Positions 16,023 to 26,945 of a DNA stretch of 57,964 nt are shown here, piece by piece. Origin of the DNA: Paenibacillus popilliae ATCC 14706 (lineage in GTDB: Bacteria > Bacillota > Bacilli > Paenibacillales > Paenibacillaceae). A model generated the notes under the pieces. It saw only the letters and a list, made by a program, of their open reading frames with translations. It had not been told where the DNA came from and did no database searches. A program made the position numbers and the translations under genes. Every line of letters begins with the position of its first letter. The stretch's first letter is position 1. The stretch covers positions 1 through 57,964 of the forward strand of contig NZ_BALG01000016.1 of assembly GCF_000315235.1 (NCBI RefSeq), in the 5' to 3' direction.

Positions 16023-18048
16023 GCTGAAAAAGATGTTTGTCCATCAGAAGGGCCTGTTCTATATCGGCTTGTTTTTCGCCTTGAGCATCGCGTCCCTGCT
16101 TGGCTTGGACACGCCTTCCAACCGCGATATCGCGATGAACGCCGAATCGTATTCGTTCTACCTCGATCAAGTCGCTGGTCCGTACTCGGAGGACACAAAG
16201 CGGTTCTTTGCCCACGAAGCGAGTAACATATCCGATGCCAAAATCGCACTGCGCCAAGCGTACGATGATTGGTATGACGGGAAGATGTCAGCGCAGCAAT
16301 TGCAGGCCGTAACCACTCCGCTGGAGAAGATCGTGCAACATGAACGCGGCTATAAACTGATTTATGACCAATATGCCTATATCCGCGAACATCCGGACAA
16401 CCGCTATTTTCTGGCTACGAACGGTTGGAATGGGCTGTTAGCACATGACCGTCTCGACTTGTTATTTCTTGCTCTGTTGCTGGTGCTTGTGACGCCGGTT
16501 TTCTGTTACGAGTTCGAGAGCAAGATGGAGCCGCTTATCCTGACCGTGCAAAAAGGAACGAGGACGCAGGCGGCCTGCAAAATCGCGCTCGTGTCCGTGG
16601 CGGTTATCGCGCTCTGTCTGATGATGTCCGGCTTGCGATATTGGTTTTTCGATCTCAAATATGGTCTGGAAAACGGGAGTTATCCGCTGCAAAGCCTGTC
16701 CTACTTCGCAACGTCGACCCAAAATATTTCGTTATTCGGCACGTATCTGGCGGTGACGGCATGCAACCTATTCGGCTATCTCTGCTTTGCGCTGCTAATT
16801 ATGTTTGTGGCGGTGTGCATCAAGAAATATGCGCTGACCCTGTTCGCCTGTACCGCGCTGCTTCTGCTTCCCTATTACGGTTTCAGCTTGGAATCGTCTA
16901 AATATGTTGTGCCGGGGCCGCTCGGGTTTATGGTGGCCACCGGTTATTTTCGCGGCAATGAATATCAATACAATCAATTTACGGATCAGCAGGATGTCGT
17001 GTTTCGGGAAGTGTCCGGCCCGTTATGGTCTGTGTTGTTCACTGTCACGTTGTGCCTTAGTATCGGGATGTTGCTCGTCATCCTGAGCCGACATATGAAT
17101 GTGTGGAGTACCAAGCAGTGGCGCCCTTGGATAAGGCCGCTCTGTCTCGTATCTGTCCTGTGCTGGGCTGCCTTCGGCCTTGGCGGCTGTGCCTCTCAGG
17201 AGAATGCGAAGCACGCTGATATTTACAATTGGTCTTCGCGGCAAGCGTTTGAAAATGGGCGCTATCGGTTTTATGTGGATGAAACGGATCTAAAGGATAG
17301 GAAGATCGTGTTCGCGGATAAACAAACCGGCAAGACAAGCGATTTGATCCGCAATCCGCTGCAATCGTTAACCCGGATCGCAGATAGTATTTATGGCAAC
17401 GGTTCGCTCGTCTACTATATGAAATATGATTACGACAAGTCGCAATTTCGAGAGGCCGTGGACAGACTGTCCATTATCGAAGTCGATACTTCGAACTTCA
17501 GTGAGCGAATGGTGTTTGAAAAGAATGTAAACACGCAAAAGAGCAATTTTTTGCGGTTCGTGCACGGAGATAAGAGTGAGTTGCTTTTTTTTGAATGGGC
17601 GAGCTCGTTCTTTCTGGATCAGGATAACATCTACCTTGTTGGCCGGGACGAGATCAGGAAGGTCAATGCCTTCTCAGGAAGTATGAAGGTGATTATCCGA
17701 TCCTCGCTGTTACGAAGCGTCGCTTTTGACGGTCGCCATATTTATTATACCAATGGAAAATCCGAGGTAGTGAAGTACGACACGCAGACGGAGACGGAAA
17801 CGCGCCTTCCCGATATCATCACGGAGTTTTTCGTGTTGACCGATACGGAACTGCTTTTTTTGAATCGCAAAGATCGGCAAAAAATTTATGCGATGAACTT
17901 GAGCGAATCGGCCATCCGCAAAATAACGGATACACCAGCACTGAGCTTTCATTGCGATGATGAATCGATTTACTATGTCAAGATGGAGGACATGAAAACA
18001 TACCGTTTTGACAGGGAGGGGAGAACTGAGTCGCTGCACTTGGACTAG
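16003..18048 (+). CDS. ABC-2 permease fused to an extracytoplasmic repeat (propeller-like) domain
   Basis: A 681-residue protein in two parts. Residues 1 to about 385 repeat the layout of the preceding permease (first membrane segment GLFYIGLFFALSIASLLGL, external loop, coupling stretch YEFESKMEPLILTVQKGT, more segments). The last membrane segment ends in AAFGLGGC, a lipobox-like motif. The remaining 290 residues look like an exported beta-propeller (GNGSLVYYMKYDYD, DQDNIYLVGRDEI, GRHIYYTNGKSEV, DDESIYYVKM), similar to DUF5050-type repeats. Such a fusion would put a sensor on the exporter. The GTG with AAGGGGGG upstream is chosen; it overlaps the previous gene by 20 bases. It could also be an old fusion of permease and lipoprotein genes. 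Confidence 0.82.
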   Translation: MSLWIYELKKMFVHQKGLFYIGLFFALSIASLLGLDTPSNRDIAMNAESYSFYLDQVAGPYSEDTKRFFAHEASNISDAKIALRQAYDDWYDGKMSAQQLQAVTTPLEKIVQHERGYKLIYDQYAYIREHPDNRYFLATNGWNGLLAHDRLDLLFLALLLVLVTPVFCYEFESKMEPLILTVQKGTRTQAACKIALVSVAVIALCLMMSGLRYWFFDLKYGLENGSYPLQSLSYFATSTQNISLFGTYLAVTACNLFGYLCFALLIMFVAVCIKKYALTLFACTALLLLPYYGFSLESSKYVVPGPLGFMVATGYFRGNEYQYNQFTDQQDVVFREVSGPLWSVLFTVTLCLSIGMLLVILSRHMNVWSTKQWRPWIRPLCLVSVLCWAAFGLGGCASQENAKHADIYNWSSRQAFENGRYRFYVDETDLKDRKIVFADKQTGKTSDLIRNPLQSLTRIADSIYGNGSLVYYMKYDYDKSQFREAVDRLSIIEVDTSNFSERMVFEKNVNTQKSNFLRFVHGDKSELLFFEWASSFFLDQDNIYLVGRDEIRKVNAFSGSMKVIIRSSLLRSVAFDGRHIYYTNGKSEVVKYDTQTETETRLPDIITEFFVLTDTELLFLNRKDRQKIYAMNLSESAIRKITDTPALSFHCDDESIYYVKMEDMKTYRFDREGRTESLHLD

Positions 18049-18138
18049 CTGATTGAACGAACGGATAAACTGAAACAAGGGTATAACCTCCCCCGCTATT
18101 GGGCCACACTATGGATAAAAAAGCAAGAGGGGATTGTC

Positions 18139-18870
18139 ATGACGCGAGAACATCGTTCCCGTTCCCGGTTCTATTTTCGAGTGAAGCAATGGAAACAGGA
18201 TATCCGCCGTACGAAAGGCCCGATCTGGCGGCTCGTCGCTATTGTATTATTTTTTGGTGCCCTGACCTTGGCAATTCGCATGTCAATGGAGATCCGACAG
18301 CTCATTTACGAGCGAAAGACGCCCATTTCGATGGAGACATTCGCGATGATACAGGAGGATAAGTTCGCTAAGCTGCATGATTCTTCCCGGCTCGTGCTGA
18401 ATCAGTTGCTGCAGCAGGACGATCGGAAGCGGGAAGTCATTCATCGCCAGCAATTTATTTGCGGCCAGCGGGAAGAGACGATGGGCATGTATCCTTCGGC
18501 TGCTATCATTCAATTGATACTGAATCATCCGGATTGGGGCGCCACGTTGGATGTCGCAGGCCGGATCATTATGGAGGAACAGATCGAGGAAATGTCCGAT
18601 CGTTGCAAGGATGTCCGCATCAGTCTCGATGAGGATGGGAATTTGACGTTGTACGAAGGCCCGCCTGCGCAGAAAAAAGTGATTCGGACCTTTTTTCAAA
18701 TTGATGTCGAATCGATGGAGAGCGCGCTTCCGCCGCATGTGCTTCAGCAGTTGTATGACGGCATTCTGATTACGGATACCGACGAATACCACAGCGTGCT
18801 ATCCACCTTCAGCGATTATGCGGTGGAAGCTTCGCAAAAAGTGATGAATCCGGCGGCGGAGGCCAAATGA
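18139..18870 (+). CDS. bofC: BofC, forespore inter-compartment signalling protein
   Basis: A 243-residue protein with one N-terminal membrane segment (LVAIVLFFGALTLAI) and the BofC C-terminal domain, recognisable by DVRISLDEDGNLTLYEGPP, KVIRTFFQIDVESMESALP and EYHSVLSTFSDYAVEAS. In Bacillus BofC is made in the forespore, is exported to the intermembrane space and helps keep SpoIVB in check, which times sigma-K activation. Its place just before ruvCAB is the usual one. The ATG follows AAGAGGGG. Confidence 0.88.
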   Translation: MTREHRSRSRFYFRVKQWKQDIRRTKGPIWRLVAIVLFFGALTLAIRMSMEIRQLIYERKTPISMETFAMIQEDKFAKLHDSSRLVLNQLLQQDDRKREVIHRQQFICGQREETMGMYPSAAIIQLILNHPDWGATLDVAGRIIMEEQIEEMSDRCKDVRISLDEDGNLTLYEGPPAQKKVIRTFFQIDVESMESALPPHVLQQLYDGILITDTDEYHSVLSTFSDYAVEASQKVMNPAAEAK

Positions 18871-18891
18871 CCGCTGGACGACAATCCGAAT

Positions 18892-18925
18892 GAGGACGTC
18901 CCGTAAAGGCGTCCTCATTTTTTAT
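18892..18925 (+). terminator. terminator after bofC
   Basis: GAGGACG and CGTCCTC pair around an 11-base loop, followed by ATTTTTTAT. It separates bofC from ruvC, which has its own -10-like TATAAT at 18954-18959 without a clear -35. Confidence 0.85.
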
Positions 18926-19015
18926 CATTCATTCTCTTCTTTTCGATCTGTGTTATAATGGAGTGAACACATATGTTCGCTAATCATACACCGAATCGTT
19001 AGGGAGAGATTTTTT

Positions 19016-19519
19016 TTGCGCATAGTAGGCATTGACCCGGGCATTGCCATTGTCGGCTTCGGATTTGTTGATAAAATCGGCAACAAGGTCATTCCCGTGC
19101 AATATGGCTGTATTCAGACCGATTCGGCCACCGCTCCGGAGATGCGGCTGCTTCAAGTCTTTGAAGCGGCGGAGGAATTGCTGGATCGCTATAAGCCGGA
19201 TGCGATGGCGATTGAGAAGCTATTCTTCAACCGCAACGTGACGAATGCCTTCAGCGTAGGACAAGCCCGTGGCGTCGTCATTCTCGCGGCCGCGAAGCGG
19301 GGCATTCCGATCGGGGAATATACCCCGATGCAGGTGAAGCAGGCGGTTGTCGGTTACGGCAACGCCGAGAAGAGACAGGTGCAGGAGATGGTGCGCTTGC
19401 TGCTGAATCTGAAGGCGATACCGAAGCCGGACGATGTCGCGGACGCCTTGGCCGTGGCGCTATGCCATGCGCATTCCAGCGGATTACATGACAAATTGAA
19501 CGGAGTATTGCGTCCATGA
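19016..19519 (+). CDS. ruvC: RuvC, Holliday-junction endonuclease
   Basis: A 167-residue crossover-junction endodeoxyribonuclease. The four acidic catalytic residues are visible: D7 in GIDPG, E67 in AIEKLFF, and D140 and D143 in DDVADALA. It cleaves Holliday junctions held by RuvAB. The start is TTG after AGGGAGA; no ATG fits, and it places the family's start exactly. The stop overlaps the ruvA ATG (ATGA). Confidence 0.95.
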   Translation: MRIVGIDPGIAIVGFGFVDKIGNKVIPVQYGCIQTDSATAPEMRLLQVFEAAEELLDRYKPDAMAIEKLFFNRNVTNAFSVGQARGVVILAAAKRGIPIGEYTPMQVKQAVVGYGNAEKRQVQEMVRLLLNLKAIPKPDDVADALAVALCHAHSSGLHDKLNGVLRP

Positions 19520-20136
19520 TTGATTTTGTTCGCGGAGCGGTGGTCCATTTGGAAGCCGATTATGTCGTATTGGATGTTCAAGGGATTGGATATCGTATCT
19601 ATACGCCGAATCCGTACGGGTTTGCGAAGTCGGAAGCGGCCGTAACTGTATATACGCACCATTATGTGCGGGAAGACGCGATTCTGCTGTTCGGATTCGC
19701 GTCGCGGCAGGAGCAGAAGCTGTTCCGCCGCCTGATTGAAGTCAGCGGCGTCGGACCGAAGGTCGCGCTTGGCATGTTGAGCGCAGGGAAGCCGGACTCC
19801 GTCGTGGCGGCGATTCAGCAGGAGAACTATTCGTTCCTGACGAAGCTGCCCGGAATCGGGAAGAAGACGGCTCAGCGCATCGTGCTTGATTTGAAGGACA
19901 AGCTGGATGGCATTGGTGTGGACCTCGATCCGGGATCGCTGTTCGCTGAGGTGCAGACGATCGAGGACGAACGGGAAGACGGTGCGTGGCACGAAGCCCG
20001 CGCAGCGCTGAAGGCGCTTGGCTACAAGGATGTCGAGCTGGATCGGGTCTGGAGCGATCTCCAGCATCGCGTGCATGTGGACGAGACGGTCGACTCGATC
20101 ATGAAGAAGGCGTTGCAATTGCTGTTCACAGGGTAA
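19516..20136 (+). CDS. ruvA: RuvA, Holliday-junction binding subunit
   Basis: A 206-residue protein with the N-terminal OB-like domain (MIDFVRGAVVHLEADYVVLD), two helix-hairpin-helix motifs (SGVGPKVALGML and PGIGKKTAQRIVLDLKDKL) and a C-terminal domain III (ARAALKALGYKDVELD) that contacts RuvB. It binds four-way junctions as a tetramer. It overlaps ruvC by four bases and is followed 15 bases later by ruvB. Confidence 0.96.
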   Translation: MIDFVRGAVVHLEADYVVLDVQGIGYRIYTPNPYGFAKSEAAVTVYTHHYVREDAILLFGFASRQEQKLFRRLIEVSGVGPKVALGMLSAGKPDSVVAAIQQENYSFLTKLPGIGKKTAQRIVLDLKDKLDGIGVDLDPGSLFAEVQTIEDEREDGAWHEARAALKALGYKDVELDRVWSDLQHRVHVDETVDSIMKKALQLLFTG

Positions 20137-20151
20137 AGAGAGGCGGTACAG

Positions 20152-21153
20152 ATGGAAGAACGCATCATTTCAGCCAATTATATGATGGAGGATCAGGCAG
20201 TCGAATTGAGCTTGCGTCCGCGTTATTTGTCTGAATACATAGGGCAGAACCAGGTGAAGGACAACCTGAAAATATTCATCGAAGCGGCCAAAATGCGCAA
20301 GGAAGCCCTCGACCACGTGTTGCTGTACGGTCCTCCCGGACTGGGGAAGACGACGCTGTCCAACATTATCGCCAACGAGATGGGGGTCAACATTCGAACG
20401 ACTTCCGGTCCGGCCATCGAGCGGCCGGGTGACTTGGCGGCGCTGCTAACCAATCTGCAGGAAGGCGACATGTTGTTCATCGATGAGATCCACCGGCTTC
20501 ACCGGACGGTGGAGGAAGTATTGTATCCGGCGATGGAAGATTTCGCGCTGGACATCATTATCGGCAAAGGTCCGAGCGCGCGCTCCGTTCGCCTTGATCT
20601 GCCCCGCTTCACCCTGATTGGGGCGACGACGCGGGCAGGCCTGCTCTCTGCGCCGCTTCGCGATCGCTTCGGCGTTGTCAGCCGGCTGGAGTATTACAGC
20701 AAGGATGAGCTGAGCTTCATTGTGAGCCGTGCCGCCGATATTTTGGACGTCCAGACTACAGGCGAGGCCAGCGATGAGATCGCGATTCGCTCGCGGGGAA
20801 CTCCGCGGATCGCGAATCGGCTCTTGAAGCGGGTGCGCGATTTCGCTCAAGTGCGCGGCGACGGGATCATTACGCCGGCATTGGCGGGGGAAGCCCTGCG
20901 CATGATCCAAGTCGATGCGCTCGGCCTCGATGCGATCGATCACAAGATGCTTCAGGCGATGATCTCCCATTTTCGCGGCGGCCCGGTCGGACTGGATACG
21001 ATTGCCGCGACGATCGGTGAGGAGAGCCAGACGATCGAAGATGTATATGAACCTTATCTGCTGCAGATTGGATTTTTGCAGCGGACGCCCCGCGGGCGTA
21101 TCGTTACCCATCAGGCTTATCACCATCTAGGATTGCCCACTCCAGAGAAATAA
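20152..21153 (+). CDS. ruvB: RuvB, Holliday-junction branch-migration ATPase
   Basis: A 333-residue AAA+ motor with Walker [10 protein letters not shown], Walker B FIDEIHR, sensor GATTRAG, the arginine-finger region LRDRFG, and a C-terminal winged helix ([13 protein letters not shown]). It forms hexameric rings that drive branch migration with RuvA. Start and length match the family. Confidence 0.97.
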   Translation: MEERIISANYMMEDQAVELSLRPRYLSEYIGQNQVKDNLKIFIEAAKMRKEALDHVLLYGPPGLGKTTLSNIIANEMGVNIRTTSGPAIERPGDLAALLTNLQEGDMLFIDEIHRLHRTVEEVLYPAMEDFALDIIIGKGPSARSVRLDLPRFTLIGATTRAGLLSAPLRDRFGVVSRLEYYSKDELSFIVSRAADILDVQTTGEASDEIAIRSRGTPRIANRLLKRVRDFAQVRGDGIITPALAGEALRMIQVDALGLDAIDHKMLQAMISHFRGGPVGLDTIAATIGEESQTIEDVYEPYLLQIGFLQRTPRGRIVTHQAYHHLGLPTPEK

Positions 21154-21191
21154 ATACGACGCGACGAGCAGGAAGAGGGGAACAGAAGAGG

Positions 21192-23237
21192 ATGACGACC
21201 ATTTACCGAAATGTGATTCGAAGAACCGTTACTGGCGCTGTAGCAGGCACGCTGCTGTTTGGGGGAGCCGCGATGCTGCCTGCAGGGGGCGTCCTTGCGG
21301 TGCCGGCGGCAGCCCTTGCCGATAATGGACAAGCAGCCAAGGCTGGAGCCCAATCACCAGAGCAAATGGGTTCCGAGTTGATTCGTGTCGCCTTATTTGC
21401 CGATCTGGGCAGCCGCTCGCCGGGCCAGACGCCTCAGGTGACCCTGAGTTCAACCGTCGGGCTTCGAATCGGAGCCCGTGGAGCCGGAACAACCGGAGCG
21501 GTGACGGCGGAGGGGACAATCCGCTTCAGTGCGGATGATTACAAAATCAAGCTGTATGAATCGAAGAACAAGGCGGCAGCCCTGGCGGTGCTGAAGCAAG
21601 CGCAGGCGAACAACACCGCCTTCATGATTCAATTCAGCCGCCGCGGCGCGACATTCTATTCGGTCTATGCGGGCAGCTACCCGACCGAGAAGGCAGCCGG
21701 ACAGGCGCTTGACCGCATGAAGGGCGATCAGGCCACAATGAAGCTGGTGCAGGACTACAAGCCCCAATTAGCCGGTCCGAATTACTTGCAGGCTGGAATT
21801 TATTCGTCCGAGAAGGAGGCGGCACCGGCGCTGAAGACACTGCTGGATGCCGATATCGACGCCTATCTCGTTACGATGCTGGACAACGGGAAGAGCCGGG
21901 TAGCGGTATGGGCCGGTCAAGCGGCCTCGGCATTCGAACTGGGCGCAACGAAGCAGAAAATCGCCCGCACCTCCTTGACTGCCGTAACTGCGCAGGCGGA
22001 AGGCGCGCTTATACATATGAAGGAAGCCGACGAAGGCAAGACGATTGCGCATTACCGCGTGAACGGCGACGCCAAATGGATGGTGTCAACGAGGACGCCA
22101 AGCACGATCCTGGTAACGGAGCGCTACGGCCGAGCCTACCGCGGCGATATGGAGATCAGTCTGCACAAAGATAAGCTGGCGCTCGTCAATGAAGTTCCGC
22201 TGGAGCAATATTTGGTCTCGGTCGTCGGCGGCGAGGTGTATGCCGCCTGGCCGCAGGAAGCGTTGAAGGCGCAGGCGGTCGCTTCCCGGACGTTCGCGCT
22301 TTACCAGAATGACAAGTTCGAGCTTGCCAATGTGGTGGATACGACGTTAAGCCAGGCCTACTCCGGCGTAGAAAAGGAGCAGGACGATATCCGCAAAGCG
22401 GTCGAAGCGACGGCAGGGGAAGTGCTCATGCAGGATAAGAAGCTGATCGAAGCGATTTTCCACTCCAATGCCGGCGGGAAGACCGCCGATCCGAGCGAGA
22501 TTTGGGGCGGAGACTATGGTTATTTCCAGGTGGTCGATAGCCCGGACGAAGGGGTGCTGGAAGGCAAAAAATCATGGTTCCAGGTGATCCTGCCGGATGG
22601 GAAGAGCGGTTATGTGCGGGAGGATGTCGTTCGTCCGGTGAACCGCAACAATGAAGCGGGCTTCGAACAGGTTACCGCGATCGAGGACGGAACGAACGTA
22701 AGGCCGATCCCAGCTATCCAATCCAATGTCGATCCTGTAGCCAAGGTGAACCAAGGGACGGCGATGACCGTCATGGATACGGTGCCGGAATCGAACGAGA
22801 TGCATTGGTTCCGTGGGCCTTATACCTCTTCACAGATTACCGCCTGGCTCAAGGAGCGGACCAATACGAAGCTGACCGGACCGGTGACGAGCTTGAAGAT
22901 TACCGAGCGCGGACCTTCCGGTCGCGTGACCCAGATTGAAGCGAACGGCATTCCCGTCGGCGTGAGCTCTCCGAACAACTTCCGAAGCGCGTTCGGCGAT
23001 TTGCCGAGCACGCTGTTCGATATCGTGCCGGCCGGGACCGCCGCTTCGGTTGGCGCGGACGGCAAGGGCAAGGCGGACGTGCAGTCGCAGGAACCGTCCT
23101 TCCTGTTCGTCGGCCACGGCAACGGCCATGGCATCGGCATGTCGCAATGGGGCGCGAAGGGGCTGGCCGACCAAGGGTATGACTACGAAGCGATCTTGAA
23201 ATACTACTATAAAAATGTAGATTTAGTGAAACGGTAG
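21192..23237 (+). CDS. SpoIID/LytB-domain secreted protein with SPOR-like repeats
   Basis: A 681-residue exported protein with a signal peptide ending near ALA. SPOR-like repeats follow (FMIQFSRRGATFYSVYAGSY, NYLQAGIYSSEKEAAPALK). The SpoIID domain then shows EVPLEQYLVSVVGGEV, LKAQAVASRTFAL, HSNAGGKTADPSEIWGG and the C-terminal GHGNGHGIGMSQWGAKGLA. SpoIID proteins are peptidoglycan lytic transglycosylases acting in engulfment and spore-wall remodelling; SPOR repeats bind denuded glycan. It sits between ruvB and queA, which are adjacent in Bacillus subtilis. It is not the canonical spoIID itself, which lacks SPOR repeats. Confidence 0.85.
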   Translation: MTTIYRNVIRRTVTGAVAGTLLFGGAAMLPAGGVLAVPAAALADNGQAAKAGAQSPEQMGSELIRVALFADLGSRSPGQTPQVTLSSTVGLRIGARGAGTTGAVTAEGTIRFSADDYKIKLYESKNKAAALAVLKQAQANNTAFMIQFSRRGATFYSVYAGSYPTEKAAGQALDRMKGDQATMKLVQDYKPQLAGPNYLQAGIYSSEKEAAPALKTLLDADIDAYLVTMLDNGKSRVAVWAGQAASAFELGATKQKIARTSLTAVTAQAEGALIHMKEADEGKTIAHYRVNGDAKWMVSTRTPSTILVTERYGRAYRGDMEISLHKDKLALVNEVPLEQYLVSVVGGEVYAAWPQEALKAQAVASRTFALYQNDKFELANVVDTTLSQAYSGVEKEQDDIRKAVEATAGEVLMQDKKLIEAIFHSNAGGKTADPSEIWGGDYGYFQVVDSPDEGVLEGKKSWFQVILPDGKSGYVREDVVRPVNRNNEAGFEQVTAIEDGTNVRPIPAIQSNVDPVAKVNQGTAMTVMDTVPESNEMHWFRGPYTSSQITAWLKERTNTKLTGPVTSLKITERGPSGRVTQIEANGIPVGVSSPNNFRSAFGDLPSTLFDIVPAGTAASVGADGKGKADVQSQEPSFLFVGHGNGHGIGMSQWGAKGLADQGYDYEAILKYYYKNVDLVKR

Positions 23238-23249
23238 GGCAGCAACGAT

Positions 23250-24287
23250 ATGGATGTACATTTATTTGATTTTGATTTGCCGGAACGCCTTATCGCCCAG
23301 ACGCCGCTGCCGGATCGAACGGCATCGCGCCTGTTGGCATTGAACCGGCGGACCGGAGAAGTGGAGCATCGGACATTTCCCGATATGATTGAATACCTGA
23401 AGCCGGGCGATCTGCTAGTTCTGAACGATACGAGGGTCATCCCGGCCCGCTTGTATGGCGTCAAGCCGGATACGGGCGGGAATGTCGAGGTGCTGCTGCT
23501 GAAGCAGGAGCAGGATGATATATGGGAAGCGCTGGTGAAGCCAGCCAAGCGGTTGAAGAAGGGGGCCACCGTCCGCTTCGGGGACGAGCTGACGGGTACC
23601 GTCATCGAGGAGCGCGAGATGGGCGGGCGGCTCATCCGCTTCGAGTATGCAGGCATCTTTCATGAGATTCTTGATCGCTTGGGGCAGATGCCGCTTCCTC
23701 CCTACATTAAAGAGCTGTTGCAAGACCGAGAGCGTTATCAGACGGTCTACGCGAAGCATGAAGGCTCGGCGGCGGCTCCGACAGCCGGTCTTCATTTTAC
23801 GGACAGCATCCTGGAACAGATTCGGGCCAAAGAGGTAGGTATCGCCCGGATCACGCTTCATGTCGGTCTGGGCACGTTCCGGCCCATGTCGGCGGACGTG
23901 ATTGAGGAGCATGTGATGCATGCAGAATATTATGAGATGTCCGAGGAGACGGCGGCGCTCATTAACGAGACGAGAAGCTTGGGCGGTCGGATTGTCGCGG
24001 TCGGCACTACTTCATGCCGGACGTTGGAAACGGTAGCGGGCCGTTACGGTTCAGAGCCGGTGGCGGCGTGTTCGGGCTGGACGGATATTTTTATTTATCC
24101 CGGATACGAATTCCGGCTTGTCGACTCTCTGCTGACGAACTTCCATCTGCCGAAGTCGACCCTGGTGATGCTTGTCAGCGCCTTCGCCGGCCGGGAGCAC
24201 ATGATGGCGGCTTACCGGGAAGCGATAGAACAAGAGTACCGGTTCTTCAGCTTCGGCGATGCGATGCTCATTTTCACAGACGACTAA
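23250..24287 (+). CDS. queA: QueA, SAM:tRNA ribosyltransferase-isomerase
   Basis: A 345-residue enzyme of queuosine synthesis that transfers and isomerises the ribosyl part of S-adenosylmethionine to preQ1-tRNA, giving epoxyqueuosine. Family blocks are complete: [54 protein letters not shown] and [18 protein letters not shown]. Thirteen bases separate it from the SpoIID-like gene and 27 from tgt. Confidence 0.96.
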   Translation: MDVHLFDFDLPERLIAQTPLPDRTASRLLALNRRTGEVEHRTFPDMIEYLKPGDLLVLNDTRVIPARLYGVKPDTGGNVEVLLLKQEQDDIWEALVKPAKRLKKGATVRFGDELTGTVIEEREMGGRLIRFEYAGIFHEILDRLGQMPLPPYIKELLQDRERYQTVYAKHEGSAAAPTAGLHFTDSILEQIRAKEVGIARITLHVGLGTFRPMSADVIEEHVMHAEYYEMSEETAALINETRSLGGRIVAVGTTSCRTLETVAGRYGSEPVAACSGWTDIFIYPGYEFRLVDSLLTNFHLPKSTLVMLVSAFAGREHMMAAYREAIEQEYRFFSFGDAMLIFTDD

Positions 24288-25454
<1,167 letters not shown>

Positions 25455-25557
25455 TGGACTGCCGATGGCTGAGTGCGCGCCTAGAGACAACGGCATTGGC
25501 AGGAGGAGTCCATACATAGGTTAACCATATAACCATTTGGAGAAAGGGGGATTGTCC

Positions 25558-25878
25558 ATGTTTTTAGCCGGAGCAGCCGATGCTGGCGCTAGCGGCGGGT
25601 TGTTAACCATGCTGCTGCCATTCGTTGCGATGTTTGCGGTGTTCTATTTCCTGTTGATCCGACCGCAGCAGAAGAAGCAGAAGCAGCGTAATTCGATGCT
25701 GGGTCAGTTGAAAAAAGGGGACAAAATCGTGACGATTGGCGGCCTTCATGGCACGATTATGGAGATTACCGACGACACCGTCGTTCTGCGTGTCAATGAT
25801 GTTACGAAGATGACATTTGACCGCAATGCGATTAGCATGGTGGTCAATAGCGAGGAAGCCGCAAGTACGTCATCATAG
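25558..25878 (+). CDS. yajC: YajC, preprotein translocase subunit
   Basis: A 106-residue membrane protein with one N-terminal segment (LPFVAMFAVFYFLLIRPQQKKQKQR) and a conserved cytoplasmic part (LKKGDKIVTIGGLHGTI). It associates with SecDF at the Sec translocon. The ATG with AAAGGGGG ten bases before it is used; an in-frame TTG upstream overlaps this site. A strong terminator follows. Confidence 0.95.
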   Translation: MFLAGAADAGASGGLLTMLLPFVAMFAVFYFLLIRPQQKKQKQRNSMLGQLKKGDKIVTIGGLHGTIMEITDDTVVLRVNDVTKMTFDRNAISMVVNSEEAASTSS

Positions 25879-25922
25879 TCTAGTCGCTTATTATCGAACC
25901 CGATTCATAATTATCATGCATA

Positions 25923-25954
25923 AAGCGATGTCTCGTCAGAGACATCGCTTTTTT
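25923..25954 (+). terminator. terminator after yajC
   Basis: AAGCGATGTCT and AGACATCGCTT are perfect 11-base arms around a short loop, followed by a T run. It ends the queA-tgt-yajC operon and lies just before the convergent PAP2 gene. Confidence 0.95.
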
Positions 25955-25962
25955 ATCGATTT

Positions 25963-26823
25963 TCAGATTTTCGAATCCGGATACGATTTCGTATACGCTT
26001 TGCTGCTGTGCGTGGACAGCTCTGTATTCCGCGAAGCCCGGACCCCGGCCCACTTCATTCCGAGATAAGAGGCTATCATTGCCAGTATCGTTCCCGCGAT
26101 CATATCCGTCAGCCAATGAATGCCGAGGTAGAAGATCGAGAAGATGACGATGAGGGCGCTGATCGAGGTGAAGATTGCCCAACGTCGGTTGCCCGATTGC
26201 GACGCGAGCAGCGCAACCGTCACGGATATCGACGTATGCAAGCTAGGGAAGCAGTTATCCAATCCGGATAATTGCCGATAGTTCTCTTCGAAGGACGGAA
26301 ACACGTCGAGCATGCGGAACTCTACGGCAGCCGGCGGATATGACCATACTTCGTTCACCGGGAAGAACAGATAGAACGGGATGGCTACCGCGTAATTCAT
26401 GATAACCGCATAGCATACCGCCCGCGCCATACGAAGATGATCCTTCACGATATAGATGGCGATGGATCCGACAACAAGCGACTGGAAGACAACAATATAA
26501 AAAAAGGCGACGACCTGGGTAAGAAGCGGATGATGGAACAGCTTCTGAATGCTGTGTACGAATTGACCTTCCAACTGATGAATATGGGAAGTAAAATCCC
26601 AGTTGATGGCCAGCGCTTTCTCGACGGTCAGCTCTAAGTTATTTACGAGCAGGATAAGTATGAGGCCGATAAAAGCGAATAAGAAAGAGCGGGATTGCCG
26701 CAATGCCTTGTAAAATGCAGCGACCAGAGCCAGCGGCTGCTTGCCCGATCCGAACCATAGCAGCAGGATAACGACCGCGATTGTCCATAACGTGACCGTC
26801 TGCATGGAGTGAAATAAGACCAC
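25963..26823 (-). CDS. PAP2-family membrane phosphatase
   Basis: A 286-residue integral membrane protein with five to six hydrophobic segments. The phosphatase signature appears in its inositolphosphorylceramide-synthase-like form: CFPSLHTSISV and HWLTDMIAGTI provide the catalytic histidines. It probably removes phosphate from a lipid phosphate such as phosphatidate or polyprenyl diphosphate; the substrate is not defined. The GTG start with AGGGGG six bases upstream is preferred, and an ATG 18 bases further in is possible. It is leftward and alone, convergent with yajC. Confidence 0.83.
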   Translation of the reverse strand: MVLFHSMQTVTLWTIAVVILLLWFGSGKQPLALVAAFYKALRQSRSFLFAFIGLILILLVNNLELTVEKALAINWDFTSHIHQLEGQFVHSIQKLFHHPLLTQVVAFFYIVVFQSLVVGSIAIYIVKDHLRMARAVCYAVIMNYAVAIPFYLFFPVNEVWSYPPAAVEFRMLDVFPSFEENYRQLSGLDNCFPSLHTSISVTVALLASQSGNRRWAIFTSISALIVIFSIFYLGIHWLTDMIAGTILAMIASYLGMKWAGVRASRNTELSTHSSKAYTKSYPDSKI

Positions 26824-26945
26824 AAATATCCCCCTAATAATTCCGGTAAACGGTTATTTCATTCCTTTAGTATATCATAAAGTGCAGGGGGGAACATACA
26901 GACCAGGCGACCATTTCTTGCCGCCAGTTGCGCGGTTGCGGAGGA

